A stretch of DNA of 28,743 nucleotides from JAGQTE01 sp964648005 (GCA_964648005.1 CAZYKR010000016.1:1-28743), one strand, 5' to 3'. Shown: positions 17,609 through 27,300, numbered from the stretch's first letter. The notes: generated from the letters alone by a model not told the origin. Numbers and translations are program-made.

Positions 17609-17688
17609 CGAACCGTCCTTTCCGCGCGAAGGCCTTCTCTCCAGTACTGCACGCGCTCCGCGGCTTCGGTGACGCGGTTCTTCGTCAC
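17606..17688 (-). CDS. Possible 27-residue leader peptide coupled to the relaxase
   Basis: A GTG at 17688 with GAGAGG five bases upstream opens a short frame containing RVTEAAERVQYWREGL. It reaches TGN exactly at the gap edge. If the first missing base is A, the stop would overlap the relaxase start as ATGA. That would give translational coupling, but the frame is short and open far upstream, so it may be chance. Confidence 0.25.
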
Positions 17689-17728
17689 AGCGACCTCTCG
17701 CCAGCGGCGGCAGCACTCGATCGCAACG

Positions 17729-17746
17729 CGCGAGGACGTCCTCGCG
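17729..17746. repeat. 18-base perfect palindrome with GAGGACGTCCTC centre
   Basis: CGCGAGGACGTCCTCGCG equals its own reverse complement. A shorter copy of the same centre lies 52 bases further on. Two copies suggest a protein-binding site or a dispersed repeat. Confidence 0.6.
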
Positions 17747-17797
17747 AGGGTCGGGAGGACCGCTCGAGGACCAGGTCCACGAGCGCACTGCCAGCAA

Positions 17798-17811
17798 CGA
17801 GGACGTCCTCG
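17798..17811. repeat. Second copy of the GAGGACGTCCTC palindrome
   Basis: This is a 14-base perfect palindrome sharing the 14 central bases of the one at 17729-17746. Confidence 0.6.
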
Positions 17812-18007
17812 GCGCCGATCCGACCAGGGATCCCCCGCACCTCCTTGACTGCCGAACCTGGCGCAGCGGAGGCGGGGGCAAGGTGGAGCGCCCGGAGCGC
17901 AGCGAGGACGAACGACCTTGCGGCCGCCGAGCAGTGCCAGACAATCGCTGCCAGGAGGACGACACGCTCGACCCTCCGCCGCCCTGACGCCGACGGACCG
18001 AGCAGTC

Positions 18008-18081
18008 GCGGCCGAAGGCCGCCGGGAAGTCCTTGGGACTTCCCGAGGACCTGTTGGGACCTTGCCCGAAGGGCAAGGTCC
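18008..18081. repeat. Three consecutive three-base-loop hairpins
   Basis: The hairpins are GCGGCC-GAA-GGCCGC (18008-18022), GGGAAGTCC-TTG-GGACTTCCC (18024-18044) and an 11-base-pair stem with loop GAA (18057-18067 with 18071-18081). All stems are perfect. The array could be an origin-of-transfer structure, a structured RNA or stacked terminators. Confidence 0.6.
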
Positions 18082-18354
18082 AACTGTGTCTCCCGCCCTT
18101 TCACGCGGCCGCAGGCGGCGCACCGCCGCAGGACGAGCCCGGCCAAGCGCGCGAGCAGGAACAGGCGCGCACGGCCGACGAGGAAGGACGGGGGACGGCG
18201 GAAACGGGCGCGGCCGGCAGGGCACAAGGCACGACACGCGGGACGGGCGGACGCCGCGCGGCCGGCACGACGCGCGGCACGGCGGCCACCGGGACGAGCG
18301 GCGGCCACCCACGAGCGGAGAACGCCCATCGGCCAGCGCCACAGGACGGTGCAC

Positions 18355-18549
18355 TCACCTGGCGGGCTCCTGGCGGCATGCCTCGACCAGGTCATCGAGG
18401 TCGTCGAGATCGATCAGCACGCGGTTCGCCGGCTTCGTGTAGGCGACCCGGCGCTCGTAGACCAGCCGACGGAGCAGGCGCTCGGTCACCCACTCGTAGC
18501 CGGGCTCCTCGGGGACCCGCTTCAACGGGACATACCGACGCGACGCCAT
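18355..18549 (-). CDS. xis: Excisionase-like small helix-turn-helix protein
   Basis: This is a 64-residue protein from the ATG at 18549. The sequence (ASRRYVPLKRVPEEPGYEWVTERLLRRLVYERRVAYTK, then NRVLIDLDDLDDLVEACR) fits the MerR-like excisionase/HTH_17 family. It has a recognition helix after the first turn and the typical R/K-x-Y-x-K wing ahead of a short acidic C-terminal helix. Such proteins bend DNA to steer the integrase towards excision, and some act as regulators. It is upstream of, and on the same strand as, relaxase and integrase, and divergent from the BREX genes. Confidence 0.8.
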   Translation of the reverse strand: MASRRYVPLKRVPEEPGYEWVTERLLRRLVYERRVAYTKPANRVLIDLDDLDDLVEACRQEPAR

Positions 18550-18664
18550 CACCCCAGTACTGCGTCAGCGGCAGGCGAAAGGTGACGGTGGATATCGAGG
18601 CAGCCGCCGTCGGCGGTGCGGACATGGCCGCGACTGGATTACCGACGGTCGAGGTTCCCGAGGC

Positions 18665-18720
18665 ACTTCCCAACGCTGTGACCAGCGCTTGGGATGTCCC
18701 AAACGCCCGATTTGGGAAGT
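18665..18720. promoter_or_regulatory. Nested inverted repeats between excisionase and BREX genes
   Basis: ACTTCCCAA (18665-18673) pairs with TTGGGAAGT (18712-18720). Inside lies TTGGGATGTCCCAA (18689-18702), a separate palindrome with the same half-site. Four TTGGGA-type half-sites in 56 bases look like an operator array. The hairpin at 18024-18044 has related GGGAAGT/ACTTCCC arms. The rest of the 285-base intergenic region shows nothing further beyond a candidate -10 box. Confidence 0.45.
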
Positions 18721-18825
18721 CGTGGCACTGTCATCGGCCCTAGAGGACCGCCAGCGATCGTCGTCGGCGGCCCTGTCTGGTTGGTCCTTCAGGAGACGAC
18801 GGCGGCCGCAGTCACAAGGTCCGCA

Positions 18826-18831
18826 TACAGT
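18826..18831 (+). promoter_or_regulatory. Candidate -10 element (TACAGT) for the BREX operon
   Basis: TACAGT ends six bases before the GTG start of the first BREX gene, and no ribosome site is visible. This implies a leaderless transcript, the same arrangement as at 1099-1111. Confidence 0.4.
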
Positions 18832-18837
18832 TGGGCC

Positions 18838-19386
18838 GTGAGCGCCCTGAACGCCGAGACCAGCCAAGATGTCGAGCCAGCCGCCGCGATCCGGCTCGTG
18901 CTGGGCGTGTCCCGGCTCGGCGAGGCCGACCTGGCGGGCTGGTGGTCGAGTCAAGGGCTGAACCCGGCAGTGCGGTTCGCCCTCGCCGGCTTCCGTAGGA
19001 CGAGTTCGATCGTGGGAGCTGAGCTGGCGCTGTTGTCCGCCACCCGTCGCCATCAACAGGTCCTCCCACGGCCCAACGCCGTCCACCTGTTCTCCCCACT
19101 CCTGCCGTTCGCTCGATGGGCTCACGCGCACCTGGCGGAGCTGAAGAGCGTGGGTGAGAGCGAACTCATCGACGAACTGCGGTCGTGGACGACGCCGGAG
19201 GACGCGACCGGGCGGATCGCTGATTGGATCGCCGTGGCTGGCCCCAGCCCGCAGCAGCGGTCAGTTGTCTCGTCGGGCGACCTCGCGTCGGGCCCAGCCC
19301 GGCTCGACCTGCTCGTCCAGCTCGCCACGGGCTACATCGGCCAAACCGGCCAGCTCGACATCCCCTACGTGGATCTGTCCGCATGA
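18838..19386 (+). CDS. brxE: BrxE-like protein, first gene of a type 6 BREX locus
   Basis: This is a 182-residue protein from a GTG at 18838. The N-terminal segment AAIRLVLGVSRLGEADLAGWWSSQGL, then FALAGFRRTSSIVGAELALLSATRRH, fits what I know of the BrxE family, a BREX type 6 component of unknown biochemical role. The stop overlaps the next start (ATGA at 19383), so it is translationally coupled to brxA. Position before brxA is the best support, because type 6 is the class that begins brxE-brxA-brxB-brxC. The frame continues upstream of the GTG, but that part has no coding character. The alternative is an unrelated small regulator fused into the operon. Confidence 0.7.
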   Translation: MSALNAETSQDVEPAAAIRLVLGVSRLGEADLAGWWSSQGLNPAVRFALAGFRRTSSIVGAELALLSATRRHQQVLPRPNAVHLFSPLLPFARWAHAHLAELKSVGESELIDELRSWTTPEDATGRIADWIAVAGPSPQQRSVVSSGDLASGPARLDLLVQLATGYIGQTGQLDIPYVDLSA

Positions 19387-20266
19387 CCGGCGCTCGCTTC
19401 ACGTCCAATCTGCAGAAGGGCGGAGCCCTGCTCGACGCGGCGGCGCTCCTCGTCGCGTCATGGGATGACGATCGATCGGTTGACGAGAACATCAACGCTG
19501 CGATCGACGCGAACGTCTTCGGTAGCGCCTCGGCGGTACGCCGCAAGGACCTCATGGATCGGATCCTCAAGCCGCGCTTCGTTGATCCCGGCCCTCATGT
19601 GATTCGCGCGCTCCGGGTGCTCGTCGACACCGACCGCCACGCGTTCAGCGATGCTTGCTACTTCGAGACGAGTCGAGCTGAGCCGCTGCTCGCCGCCTTT
19701 GTCGAGGAGGCGTTGTCCTCTTGGTACGAGGGCGGCCGCTCGGCGGTGACGGTTGAGGATGCGGTTGGGTGGCTGATCGAACAGGAGGCGCGAGGTGTGA
19801 CCCCTGCGTGGTCGGATGCCGTGCGCACCCGGGTGGCCCGTGCCCTTCTTGCCACCCTGCGCGATTTCGGGGTGCTCACCGGTGTGCGCTCAGGGACGCG
19901 AAAGGAGATCGGGCAGCNNNNNNNNNNTCGGCCGACAGCAACAACATGATGGTGCTGCTCAAGGTCGGCCTGATCCTGTTCTTCATCGCGATCGGCGCCT
20001 TCCTGATCAAGCCGCACAACTGGAACGACCCGTCGATCGGCGGCTTCGCCTACGTTTGCTGGCGGCTCCAAGAGCTTGGCGTTACTGCGGCGAGCATGGA
20101 GGTGGCGCCGGCGTGGAAGCGCTGGCTATTGACGCCGAGCGACGTAGCGGCCTTGATGGCCGATCTTGCGCAGCATGGGGTGATCGGGCTCAATCGCGCC
20201 GGTTCAGTCGTGCGCATCGAATGGCGTGCAGCGTCGCTGACGGAGGCGGTCCATGCCGCCGCGTAA
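19383..20266 (+). CDS. brxA: BrxA (DUF1819) BREX protein, split by N gap and foreign insert
   Basis: The ATG at 19383 overlaps the brxE stop. The N-terminal part (TGARFTSNLQKGGALLDAA, then AVRRKDLMDRILKPRF and LRDFGVLTG) is typical DUF1819, a small DNA-binding BREX protein. After the gap, the frame ending at 20266 carries the expected C-terminus (IGGFAYVCWRLQELGV, WLLTPSDVAALM, VVRIEWRAASLTEAV). Between the two halves lie 10 Ns and about 100 bases of permease sequence that do not belong. The front and back halves are in different frames because of the placeholder gap. The true gene is probably about 200 residues and intact. It overlaps brxB by 14 bases. Confidence 0.85.
19918..19927. other. 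Assembly gap (10 N) inside brxA
   Basis: Ten Ns follow the GQ codons of the BrxA N-terminal part. The sequence to the right does not continue BrxA until about 100 bases later, which marks a faulty contig end. Confidence 0.98.
19928..20026 (+). pseudogene. Fragment of an APC-family amino-acid permease (probable assembly chimera)
   Basis: The translation starts SADSNNMMVLLKVGLILFF and continues IAIGAFLIKPHNW. This matches one transmembrane segment of basic amino-acid/polyamine APC permeases, including their NN-MV--K start and KP-NW end. There is no start, no stop and no other permease sequence in the window. The frame runs straight into BrxA sequence after NW. A misassembled contig end explains it better than a real insertion. 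Confidence 0.7.
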
Positions 20267-20876
20267 CGCCGGGCTCGACCCGGCGCTCCTCGACATCGCG
20301 CAGAGCATCGTTGACTACCACGACCACGACGGCGGCTCGACTGTGCCGTGCTGGGTGTACGTCTATGACCCGCAGGAGGAGTTCCCGGTCCGGAACGAAG
20401 TGGTCAAGATGGCGACCTGGCTTCGCGCGGGCGGCCGCGACGTCGAATCGGTGTCGGTCTCATTGGCCGACGCGTTCTGGGAAGCCATCGACGAGTCGGG
20501 AATGTTCGACGAGCTGGTGGCTCAGGAGCGTGAGGCCGATGGCGACGTCGCTGCTCAGGCTCAGGTTCACCGGTCCGTTGGGCAGCTGCTTCGCCTTCCA
20601 CCGTCCCTTACGGAGCGCGTGGCTCGCCGACTTCCGCCGCCCACCGGCCGTTGGGCGGCGGTGCTGTATCGCGCTGGGGCGCTCTACCCCGGATACCGCA
20701 CATCAGCGTTGCTCGACGATCTCAAGCTGAGGACGGGCGTCCGCATCCCACTGGTGCTTCTCTATCCCGGCACGATCGAAGGCGACTACGGGTTGCGGTT
20801 CATGGGGAAGACGGAGCCCGCGTACGGCTACCGGGCCATGATCGTTGCGCGTGGTGAGCGAAAGGGGAGCTCGTGA
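20253..20876 (+). CDS. brxB: BrxB (DUF1788) BREX protein
   Basis: This is a 207-residue protein from an ATG that overlaps the end of brxA. DUF1788 features are VPCWVYVYDPQEEFPVRNEV near the N-terminus and the conserved C-terminal run beginning YRAGALYPGYRTSALLD, then IPLVLLYPGTIEGDYGLRFM and YGYRAMI. BrxB is a required BREX component of unknown mechanism that works with BrxC, PglX and PglZ in host methylation and phage exclusion. Its stop overlaps the brxC start (GTGA at 20873). Confidence 0.92.
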   Translation: MPPRNAGLDPALLDIAQSIVDYHDHDGGSTVPCWVYVYDPQEEFPVRNEVVKMATWLRAGGRDVESVSVSLADAFWEAIDESGMFDELVAQEREADGDVAAQAQVHRSVGQLLRLPPSLTERVARRLPPPTGRWAAVLYRAGALYPGYRTSALLDDLKLRTGVRIPLVLLYPGTIEGDYGLRFMGKTEPAYGYRAMIVARGERKGSS

Positions 20877-23800
20877 CGAGCGTCGGTGAGCTGTTCCGTC
20901 AGGACATCGGGCGGACGATCGAGGAAGTCGTCAAGGTCGATGTTGCGGACGAGGCGGTGGTCGCGTCGGAGATCCACGAGTACGTCGTCACCGACCGCAT
21001 CCGCGACGAGTTCGAGGAGGTTGTGCGGGAGTACGTCGATTGTTTCGACGATCGATCGGATCGCACCAACGTGTGGGTCTCGGGCTTCTTCGGCTCGGGC
21101 AAGTCCAGTTTCGCCAAGGTTCTCGGCTACTTGTTGGAGAACCGCACCGTCCAGGGACGGCCGGTGGTCGATCGGTTCTTCGAGCGCGTCGAGTCGCCGC
21201 AACTCCGTGCCCTGCTCTCGCGGGCGCTCGACCCGAAGAACCAGGGCACCGCGATCACGGCGCTGCTTGACCTGTCGAGCGCGCACGACGTCGAGGCAGA
21301 GGAGCACGTGGTTCTTCCCGTGTACCGGGCCGTGCTCCAACGACTCGGGTACGCGCGTGAACCCAGCCTGGCCGCGTTGGAGTTCGACCTCGAAACGGAC
21401 GGGCGACTCGAGGCATTCATCGAGACCTTCGAAGCGGTCCACGGCAAGCCGTGGGATCTGGTCCGCCACACCACGCTGGCGCCGAACATGGCATCGAGGG
21501 TTCTCCATGAGCTCGATCCGGCCACGTTTCCGGCCGCGGATTCGTGGGCGAAGGCGTTCATCCCGCCAACTGTCGACGCCAACTGGTTCGCGCAGCGTGC
21601 CGTGCAGCTCGTTGAACGGCGAGGAGGAGGCGCCCGCCGGCTCGTGATGGTCGTCGACGAGACCGGCCAGTACGTCGCGAGATCGCGGACGAGGATGCTT
21701 GCCCTCCAGGGGCTTGCCGAAGCCGTGCAGAAGCAGCAGGGCCGGCTGTTTTTGGTGGCGACGAGCCAGGAGCGCCTTGAAGAGGTCCTCGACTCGTTGG
21801 AGGGCAAGGTCGTCGAGGTCGCGCGGGTGAAGGATCGGTTCCCGATCCGAGTGGATCTCACCGCGTCAGACATTCGCGAAGTCGTGAGCCTGCGGGTGCT
21901 CGACAAGTCCGACGCGGGCCGCCGCGAGCTCGAAGCTCTCGTGTCGCCGGTGAAGGAGCGGCTCGCCGCCAACCTCCGTCTGAACTCCGATCGCCGGTCC
22001 GACGAGTTCGCCACCGACGAGTTCGTGCGCCTGTACCCGCTCCTCCCGTACCAGGTCCAGCTCCTCATCGACGCAGTGACTCAACGCCGGAGCCAGCTGC
22101 GAGCCGGCGCGCCGTTGGGTGGGTCGAATCGCACCATCATCCAGCACGCCCAGCAGCTCCTCGCGAATCCCCGAGTCGGCCTCGCCAACGAGGAAGTCGG
22201 CGCGCTCGTGACGCTCGACCGCTCGTATGACCTGCTGATCGACGTCATCGACACTGGACTCCGACACCAGATCGATCAGGTCGTCGAGGAGTTCGGCGCC
22301 GCCACGATCGAGGCGCAGGTGATGAAGGTCGTTGCTCTGGTTCATGGCGTGCGTTCCTTGCCTCTCGATGCGCAGAACCTTGCGGTGCTCCTTCATCCGT
22401 CAGCAGAGGCCGAGTCGCGCCGTGCAGAGATCGAGGACGCGACGAAGCGACTCGTGGTGGCCGGGTGGCTCCGTGAGACCGACAACGGTTTCCAGCTTCA
22501 GTCAGACGAGCAACGCAAGTGGGACGAGAAGCGTCAGATGCGTGTCAGCCTGGGAGACGAGACACGGGAGCGGCGTCGGATCTTCAAGGACGAGCTCAGC
22601 GCGCGGCTCGCTGTTACGAAGGGTCGCTCGTTCAAGATCGGGCTTGTCCTCGATGGTGAGCAGGTGACCGACGGCGATGTCATCGTCGAACTCGTGGCCC
22701 TCGAGCCCGAACAGGAGCCAGCAGAACTTGTCCCGGCTACACGAGAGCGGTCGGCGGCAAACCGCGTCGTCTGGTGGTATCGCCAGGGAGGCGACGCCTT
22801 GACTGCGCTGAAGGAAGTGTTTCGCAGCCGCAAGATGGTCGAGCGAAACTCGACCGCTTCGATGTCGGACACGACTCGGGAGCTCGTGGCCGAGGAGCGC
22901 GGGCGTCAGCGCCGTGCGGAAGGGCAGTTCCTCGAGCGGGTGCGCGGCGATCTCGACCAGGGGGGCGTGATCTTCCATGGCGTCGAGGACGCCGCGCCCG
23001 CGGGAACGTTGGTCGAAGCGGTGCAGGCCGCGGTACGGGATCGCCTCGACAGCATCTATCCACACCTGGCCACGTTCGCCGCCAAGATCGACCCCAAGAC
23101 TGCGTTGGAGGTGGCGCGCACCGACGACCTGTCGTTGCTCCCGTCGGCGTTGGGCGACGACGGCATCCGGTTGTTCACGATGACACCGCGCGGCCCCGAG
23201 CTGGTGACCGATCATGGGCCAATCCGGTTGGTCGTCGACGAGGTCCACCGCCGAGACGACTACGGCCAACCGGCCACCGGGCAGTACCTCGAGCGCCACT
23301 TCGGTGCCGCCCCATACGGGGCCTCGCCCGAGGTTCTCCAGGCCACGGTTGCGGCCGCCTTGCGCGCCGGCCTTGTCGAGATCGCTCACCAGGGCCAGCG
23401 CATCACCGCGGTCAGCGACCGTCGCCTCGACACCGTGTTCCGAGGCGTGCAGCCGTTCCGCTCCGCATTGGTCCGCCCGCCGAACGACACCGGGCCTGAT
23501 CTTGCCGTTCGGTCGCGGCTTGCCGAACGGCTCACCGAGCTCACCGGTTCCACGTGCCCCGTCGCGCTCGACGAGCTCGCCGCACGGGCTCGTGCCGCAT
23601 TCGGCCCCCAACGCCAGCCCGTCGCCGAGGCGGTCAGCTTTCTCAACGGCGCCGGCATCACCGTGCCGAGCGCAGTGGAAGCGGCCCGGCGTGTGCTTGC
23701 CGCGTGCGACGAAGACGATGCCTATCTGGTTGCCGAGCTGGCCAAGCAGTGGGACGACTTGCAGGCAGGTATCGCCGTCGCCCGGCCCATCACCGACCTC

Positions 23801-24373
23801 ATCGCAGACGACCCGACCTTGTTCCACCGGGCACGTGAAGCGGCGTCGATTCCTGACGCCGAATTGCCAGCTGAAGATCGCGCGGCACGCCACGAGTTGG
23901 CTGACCTCCTGGCGGCCGGCGATCTGATCGAGCAGCTGCCGAAGGTCCGCGCTCTCGTGGGCACCGTGACCGCGGCGAAGGACCAACATCTGATTGAGTC
24001 CCAAGGTGACGCCGCGACCGTGCTGGAAAAGCTGCGCGCCGATCTTGCGGCCGAGGCGGAAGGGCTCGACGACGAGGTGGTCGAGTCAGCCCTCAACGCG
24101 CGACTCGCCCAACTCGACCCGTCTGGAGCGACGACCGTTGAGCAGGTTCTCGCCCGCCGTGCCCGGTTCTCCGAGGCGGTGGACCTCGTGCGGGCGGATC
24201 TCGACGCGGTCCGCTCGGCCGGCCGCATCGTCCGCCTGAACGTCGCTTCGATCCTGCATGAGTCGGGGCACGGTCCGATCCGCGCGGTCGAGGAGCTCGA
24301 TGAGGCTCTCGACGCCGTGCGTGCGCGGGCGCTCGAAGCGCTCGCAGAGGACAAAGAGGTGCGACTCACGTGA
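20873..24373 (+). CDS. brxC: BrxC, large AAA+ ATPase of the BREX system
   Basis: This is a 1166-residue protein from a GTG overlapping the brxB stop, with GGGGAG just upstream. The start VGELFRQDIGRTIEEVVKVD is characteristic of BrxC. Walker A is GFFGSGKS at residues 71-78. Walker B is LVMVVDE at residues 257-263. The domain TSQERLEEVLDSLEGK follows as a sensor-like region, and long helical parts fill the C-terminal half (coiled segments after residue 950). BrxC is needed for BREX function, probably as an ATP-driven assembly on DNA. The length is close to that of known BrxC proteins (about 1200). It overlaps pglX by four bases (GTGA). Confidence 0.95.
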   Translation: MTSVGELFRQDIGRTIEEVVKVDVADEAVVASEIHEYVVTDRIRDEFEEVVREYVDCFDDRSDRTNVWVSGFFGSGKSSFAKVLGYLLENRTVQGRPVVDRFFERVESPQLRALLSRALDPKNQGTAITALLDLSSAHDVEAEEHVVLPVYRAVLQRLGYAREPSLAALEFDLETDGRLEAFIETFEAVHGKPWDLVRHTTLAPNMASRVLHELDPATFPAADSWAKAFIPPTVDANWFAQRAVQLVERRGGGARRLVMVVDETGQYVARSRTRMLALQGLAEAVQKQQGRLFLVATSQERLEEVLDSLEGKVVEVARVKDRFPIRVDLTASDIREVVSLRVLDKSDAGRRELEALVSPVKERLAANLRLNSDRRSDEFATDEFVRLYPLLPYQVQLLIDAVTQRRSQLRAGAPLGGSNRTIIQHAQQLLANPRVGLANEEVGALVTLDRSYDLLIDVIDTGLRHQIDQVVEEFGAATIEAQVMKVVALVHGVRSLPLDAQNLAVLLHPSAEAESRRAEIEDATKRLVVAGWLRETDNGFQLQSDEQRKWDEKRQMRVSLGDETRERRRIFKDELSARLAVTKGRSFKIGLVLDGEQVTDGDVIVELVALEPEQEPAELVPATRERSAANRVVWWYRQGGDALTALKEVFRSRKMVERNSTASMSDTTRELVAEERGRQRRAEGQFLERVRGDLDQGGVIFHGVEDAAPAGTLVEAVQAAVRDRLDSIYPHLATFAAKIDPKTALEVARTDDLSLLPSALGDDGIRLFTMTPRGPELVTDHGPIRLVVDEVHRRDDYGQPATGQYLERHFGAAPYGASPEVLQATVAAALRAGLVEIAHQGQRITAVSDRRLDTVFRGVQPFRSALVRPPNDTGPDLAVRSRLAERLTELTGSTCPVALDELAARARAAFGPQRQPVAEAVSFLNGAGITVPSAVEAARRVLAACDEDDAYLVAELAKQWDDLQAGIAVARPITDLIADDPTLFHRAREAASIPDAELPAEDRAARHELADLLAAGDLIEQLPKVRALVGTVTAAKDQHLIESQGDAATVLEKLRADLAAEAEGLDDEVVESALNARLAQLDPSGATTVEQVLARRARFSEAVDLVRADLDAVRSAGRIVRLNVASILHESGHGPIRAVEELDEALDAVRARALEALAEDKEVRLT

Positions 24374-27300
24374 CCCGGCGGCGGGACCAGCTCAGTGAGT
24401 CCGAACGCAACGCCCTGAACAAGGTTGTGGGCAAGCTCCGGTCGTCGTTGACGGATGAGCTCCGGCGCGCCCTCGAGGGGACCTACGGCATCCGGGGTTC
24501 GGGTGAGCCCGAGGACGAGAGCCGGCTCACGCTCACCCCCGAGCAATCCGAGTCGAGGCAGGAGCTGATCGGGCTCTGGCGCGCGCTCGGCGGCCGAACC
24601 GATCTCTTGGTGCGCGAGGCCGCGTTCACCCACACCAATAGGCTCATCGCCATCCGTGTTGCCGAGGCGCTCGGCCTGATCCCCGAGTCGATAGTGCAGG
24701 GTCGGCGGTCGTCGGGCTTCCGGCAACTCCTGGAGGTCGCCCCGCTGCTCGGCAGCGACGACGACGCCGGCTACTGGACGTACCTGCAGATCTGCGGCGA
24801 CGAGCTGGCTCACGACATCCCGCGGTTGTTCGACCCGCGCAACCCGCTGCTTGCCCTGCGCCCTCCGCCGGCCGCGGTTGACCCGCTGATCGCGCTCATT
24901 CGTGACGATGTGCTCGCCGAGCCGCACGACCAAGGGTCGGCTTGGGCGGCACCTGACACGCTGGGGTGGACCTATCAGTTCTTCAACAGCGACGAAGAGC
25001 GCTCCGAGATGCGACGGGATCACCCCCAGCCGCAGGACTCCCGTGAGCTCGCGGTGCGCAACCAGTTCTTCACGCCCCACTACGTCGTGAAGTTCCTGAC
25101 AGAGAACTCCTTGGGGCGTCGCCTGGTCGAGGGCGGCTTCGTGGAGCTAGCAGAAGAGCTCGAGTTGCTCGTCGGTGAGATCGAGCCAGCGTCGCACCTC
25201 CTCGATCTCGAAGAGGTGCGAGTCCTCGACCCCGCTTGTGGTTCCGGGCATTTCCTACTCGGGGCCTACGACATCTTGGAGCGCGCTTGGGAGCTGAGGG
25301 GGGTCGACGCTAGCCAAGCGGCGCCGGCCATCGTCCGGTGTCTCTGGGGCGTCGACATCGATGCGCGCGCGGCGCAGGTCGCGTCGGCCGCGATCATCTT
25401 CCGGGCTCGGCGCCATCGTCCTGATGGCCTGCTCCCGGTACCGAACGTCGTGTGTGCGCGCGCGGTGCCGGGTGGGCCGGCCGGTCGGGCAGAGCTGCTC
25501 GCGTCGGTCCCGGCGGCGCGACGTGACTTCCTCGCCGAGGTCATCGAGCTTCTCGACCGGGCCCCTGAACTCGGCAGCCTGCTGAAGATCGAGGAGGTGC
25601 TGACCGGCGAGTCCGCTCGCCGGATGAGCTACGGCGGCGGTCGCGGCGGCAAGCAAGCTCGTCAGCAGGCGAGCAAGGCGCAGGGATCTCTCGTCGATTA
25701 CGGCATCGAGCTGGGCGAGCTCGACGTTGATGCGATCGTCGGTGAAGCGCTCGACGCCGCACAGAAGGCGGCGGACCGGGTGACGTCAAGCGCCGAAGAG
25801 CGCGTGCTCGCCGCTGACGGCGGCGACGCACTCCGGCTCATCGAGGTCCTCGCTCAGCGGTACGACGCGGTGCTGATGAACCCGCCGTTCGGAGAACCGA
25901 TCCCGGACACGAAGCCGTACCTCAAGGCCGCGTATCCATGGATCCCCACGCGCGACTACAACCTGTTCGCCGCGTTCGTCGGGCGTGGGCTGGAGCTATG
26001 CAAGCCTGAGGGCTACCTCGGTGCCATCACCTCGCGGGCGGGGATGTTCCTCACCACCTTCGAACGGTGGCGCGATGAGGTGCTGCTCGGAAACGACCTG
26101 ACCGTTCTCGCCGACCTTGGCCTCGGAGTCATGCACGACGCGATGGTCGAGGCCGCGGCCTATGTGGTGCGGCCTGGCCGCGCTCGCCACGAACACCCCG
26201 CCACATTCATCCGACTCCTCCGTGAACCACCAGCGGCGCGAGCGGCTGCACTAGCTGATGCATGTCGAAATGGCGGGGACGGGGCAGGCGATGATCGCGT
26301 GTTTCGTGTGGCTCCATCTGCGTTCGATGCGGTACCAGGTTCGCCGATGGCGTACTGGATGAGCCCGGATATCCGACGCTTGTTCACGGAATACCCACCG
26401 CTAGAAGGGAACGGTGGCGAGGTGCGGGTCGGGCTGCAGACCGGCGACGATTTCCGGTTCGTTCGAGCCTTCTGGGAAGTCGACCCTTCTCGCATCGCTC
26501 GCTCTCGTGAAGAGACGTTCGATGGTAAGCGGTGGGCTCCATTCGCAAAGGGCGGCGAGTACTCTCCGTTCTGGGCGGACATCCATCTCGTCGTTGACTA
26601 CGAGCGCGACGGGGAGCGCTTGCGTGAGTTCCCCGGCGCTGTCGTTCGCAACCCCCAGCAATACTTCAGCGCTGGCTTGACTTGGCCTCGCAGGACGAAC
26701 TCAGGGTTTGGGCTGCGAGTGCTGCCCGCCGGCGGCGTGTTCGCTGACAAAGGACCCGCGGTAATCGGCGAGCGGAGCTCTCTGCTCGGTGTGCTCGGTT
26801 GGCTGTCGTCTCGATTCGTCACCGGGCTCCTTGAGCTGAGCGTGTCAACCGCCGATCAGACATCGTCCGGGGGGCAGTCGCGCAGCTATGAAGTCGGTCT
26901 CGTGCAGAAGCTTCCGTGGCCCGGTCCTGAGGCAGCGGCTCCCGAGGCAGTGGCCCTTATTGTGGCCGCAGCGGCCGCCCCAGATGACTTGGACGAGACC
27001 ACAAGGAGGTTCGCGTACCTTCCCATTCGAGCGAGTGACGGGACAAGTGCCTTCGCGTCGCAGCGGTCGACGCTCCGCTCGCACATGGAGGTCCTGCGAT
27101 TGTCGGAGCGAGTCGAGGAGGCTGCTGCCAAGGCGCTTGACCTTGGTGCCGATTCGCTTGCGTTCTTCGATGATGAGCTTGGCCCCCACCCGATGGCGTA
27201 TCCGGTGAGGAACGACGTCGACGAGGAGATCGCACGGCTCTACGTGCAGCCAATCGACCGGACCATCCGTGAGCTGATCGAGCGAGGCGGTGGATCGCGG

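Larger units (their letters stand above)
17689..18354. other. Hairpin-rich non-coding region, candidate oriT/regulatory region
   Basis: Open frames here translate to Arg/Pro/Ala-rich sequence with no recognisable domain, so I call no gene. The stretch lies between the excisionase and relaxase genes and is dense in palindromes: an 18-base perfect palindrome at 17729-17746, a related 14-base one at 17798-17811 (both centred on GAGGACGTCCTC), and three successive short-loop hairpins at 18008-18081. Relaxase genes often lie next to their own transfer origin, which makes oriT a reasonable guess. The part from 18120 to 18350 is low-complexity and very GC-rich. Confidence 0.45.

Noticed and set aside
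17918..18743. Several overlapping open frames in the GC-rich stretch upstream of the relaxase
   Set aside because: All translate to low-complexity Arg/Ala/Pro/Gly sequence without start signals. The region is better read as non-coding with hairpins.
19928..20266. Membrane-anchored BrxA variant fused to a transmembrane segment
   Set aside because: The hydrophobic part matches an amino-acid permease and begins exactly at an N gap, so assembly error is more likely than a real fusion.
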